Positions 63,842-64,000 of a stretch of DNA of 64,000 nt are shown here, in pieces; the first letter of the stretch is position 1; every line of letters begins with the position of its first letter. The notes beneath the pieces are model-generated. The model saw only the letters and a list, made by a program, of their open reading frames with translations, did not search any database and was not told the DNA's origin. The position numbers and the translations under genes are program-made. The DNA is from Nonomuraea purpurea (GTDB lineage: Bacteria; Actinomycetota; Actinomycetes; Streptosporangiales; Streptosporangiaceae): assembly GCF_042650645.1 (NCBI RefSeq), contig NZ_JBHSBI010000023.1, positions 62,001 through 126,000 of the forward strand. The letters are read 5' to 3'.

Positions 63842-64000
63842 ATGCGGGGACGTTCTGTCAGTCCTGTCTTCGTCGGGCGGGAAGAGGAGCTGGCGGCTCT
63901 GTCCGAAAGCTTCGACGAGGCGCGGAAGGGCCGGGCGACGGCCGTCCTCCTCGGGGGCGAGGCCGGAGTCGGCAAGACCCGGCTCGTGCAGCGCTTCGCA
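63842..64000 (+). CDS. LuxR-family ATPase regulator, 5' end only (runs off window)
   Basis: 53 codons are visible from ATG 63842 (ATG 63830 is also possible). VFVGREEELAALSESFDEA is the opening of the AAA-type domain of large LuxR/LAL regulators, and GGEAGVGKTRLVQRF is Walker A. The rest lies outside the window, so C-terminal helix-turn-helix and size cannot be checked. Confidence 0.75.
   Translation, partial: MRGRSVSPVFVGREEELAALSESFDEARKGRATAVLLGGEAGVGKTRLVQRFA

Overview
The window is high-GC DNA with many GTG starts, tightly overlapping operons and several SD-less start regions. It encodes a mycothiol-dependent maleylpyruvate-isomerase-type protein, a DnaE1-sized polymerase III alpha subunit, PadR, RpiR and NarL-type regulators, and two complete peptide ABC transporters. 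This points to a filamentous actinobacterium. Streptosporangiales (Nonomuraea-like) is my best guess, but no rRNA or other phylogenetic anchor is present, so it is an inference from style and gene content.

Layout. 0-3.1 kb: a small membrane protein, a NUDIX hydrolase, the 3' half of a broken tRNA-Gly (a likely integration scar), then two toxin-antitoxin modules in a row (MazEF type, HigBA type). 3.1-11.7 kb: mixed accessory genes (DUF418, GNAT, a GDYXXLXY/DUF2157 pair, a decayed ABC binding-protein fragment, histidine phosphatase plus RNase Z-like hydrolase) and the right end of an IS200/IS605 (TnpB) element abutting a truncated, frameshifted NCS1 permease. 11.7-21.8 kb: alkyl sulfatase, HAD phosphatase, a divergent PRPP synthetase, SDR, nucleotidyltransferase, MDMPI protein, PAF-acetylhydrolase-like lipase and a NarL-type two-component system. 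21.1-27.6 kb: a peptide/opine-type ABC operon of five genes, each overlapping the next by 4 nt, with a further gene 4 nt downstream. 27.7-31.3 kb: copper chaperone and DJ-1 protein around a CsoR-type operator, an APC permease behind a GntR-type palindrome, and lipB. 31.5-37 kb: dnaE, an Rpn-family nuclease gene with 12-nt internal repeats and a good internal start, and a structured non-coding stretch. 37-39.6 kb: PspC protein, HAD phosphatase/AraC regulator, NmrA-like reductase. 39.7-47 kb: a second peptide ABC operon (SBP, B, C, D, F) led by a C45-type acyltransferase/peptidase and divergent from an RpiR regulator. 47-64 kb: uppP, serine hydrolase with PadR, MFS pumps with ArsR and XRE regulators, hrpB, amidase, an unusual soluble/membrane winged-helix pair, and a deoC-aldehyde dehydrogenase operon. 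The window ends inside a LuxR-family ATPase regulator.

The most unusual signal is one pattern seen twice in unrelated operons. At the sensor kinase/response regulator junction (41-bp unit) and at the permease B/permease C junction (62-bp unit), the intergenic start region is tandemly repeated. Every copy carries a complete mini-ORF whose stop overlaps the next start as ATGA or GTGA, so an unbroken chain of stop-start couplings runs from the upstream gene to the downstream gene. Other points worth a look are the intragenic start in the Rpn-like gene, the apparently intact omegaRNA-like end of the dead TnpB element, and the paired winged-helix proteins.
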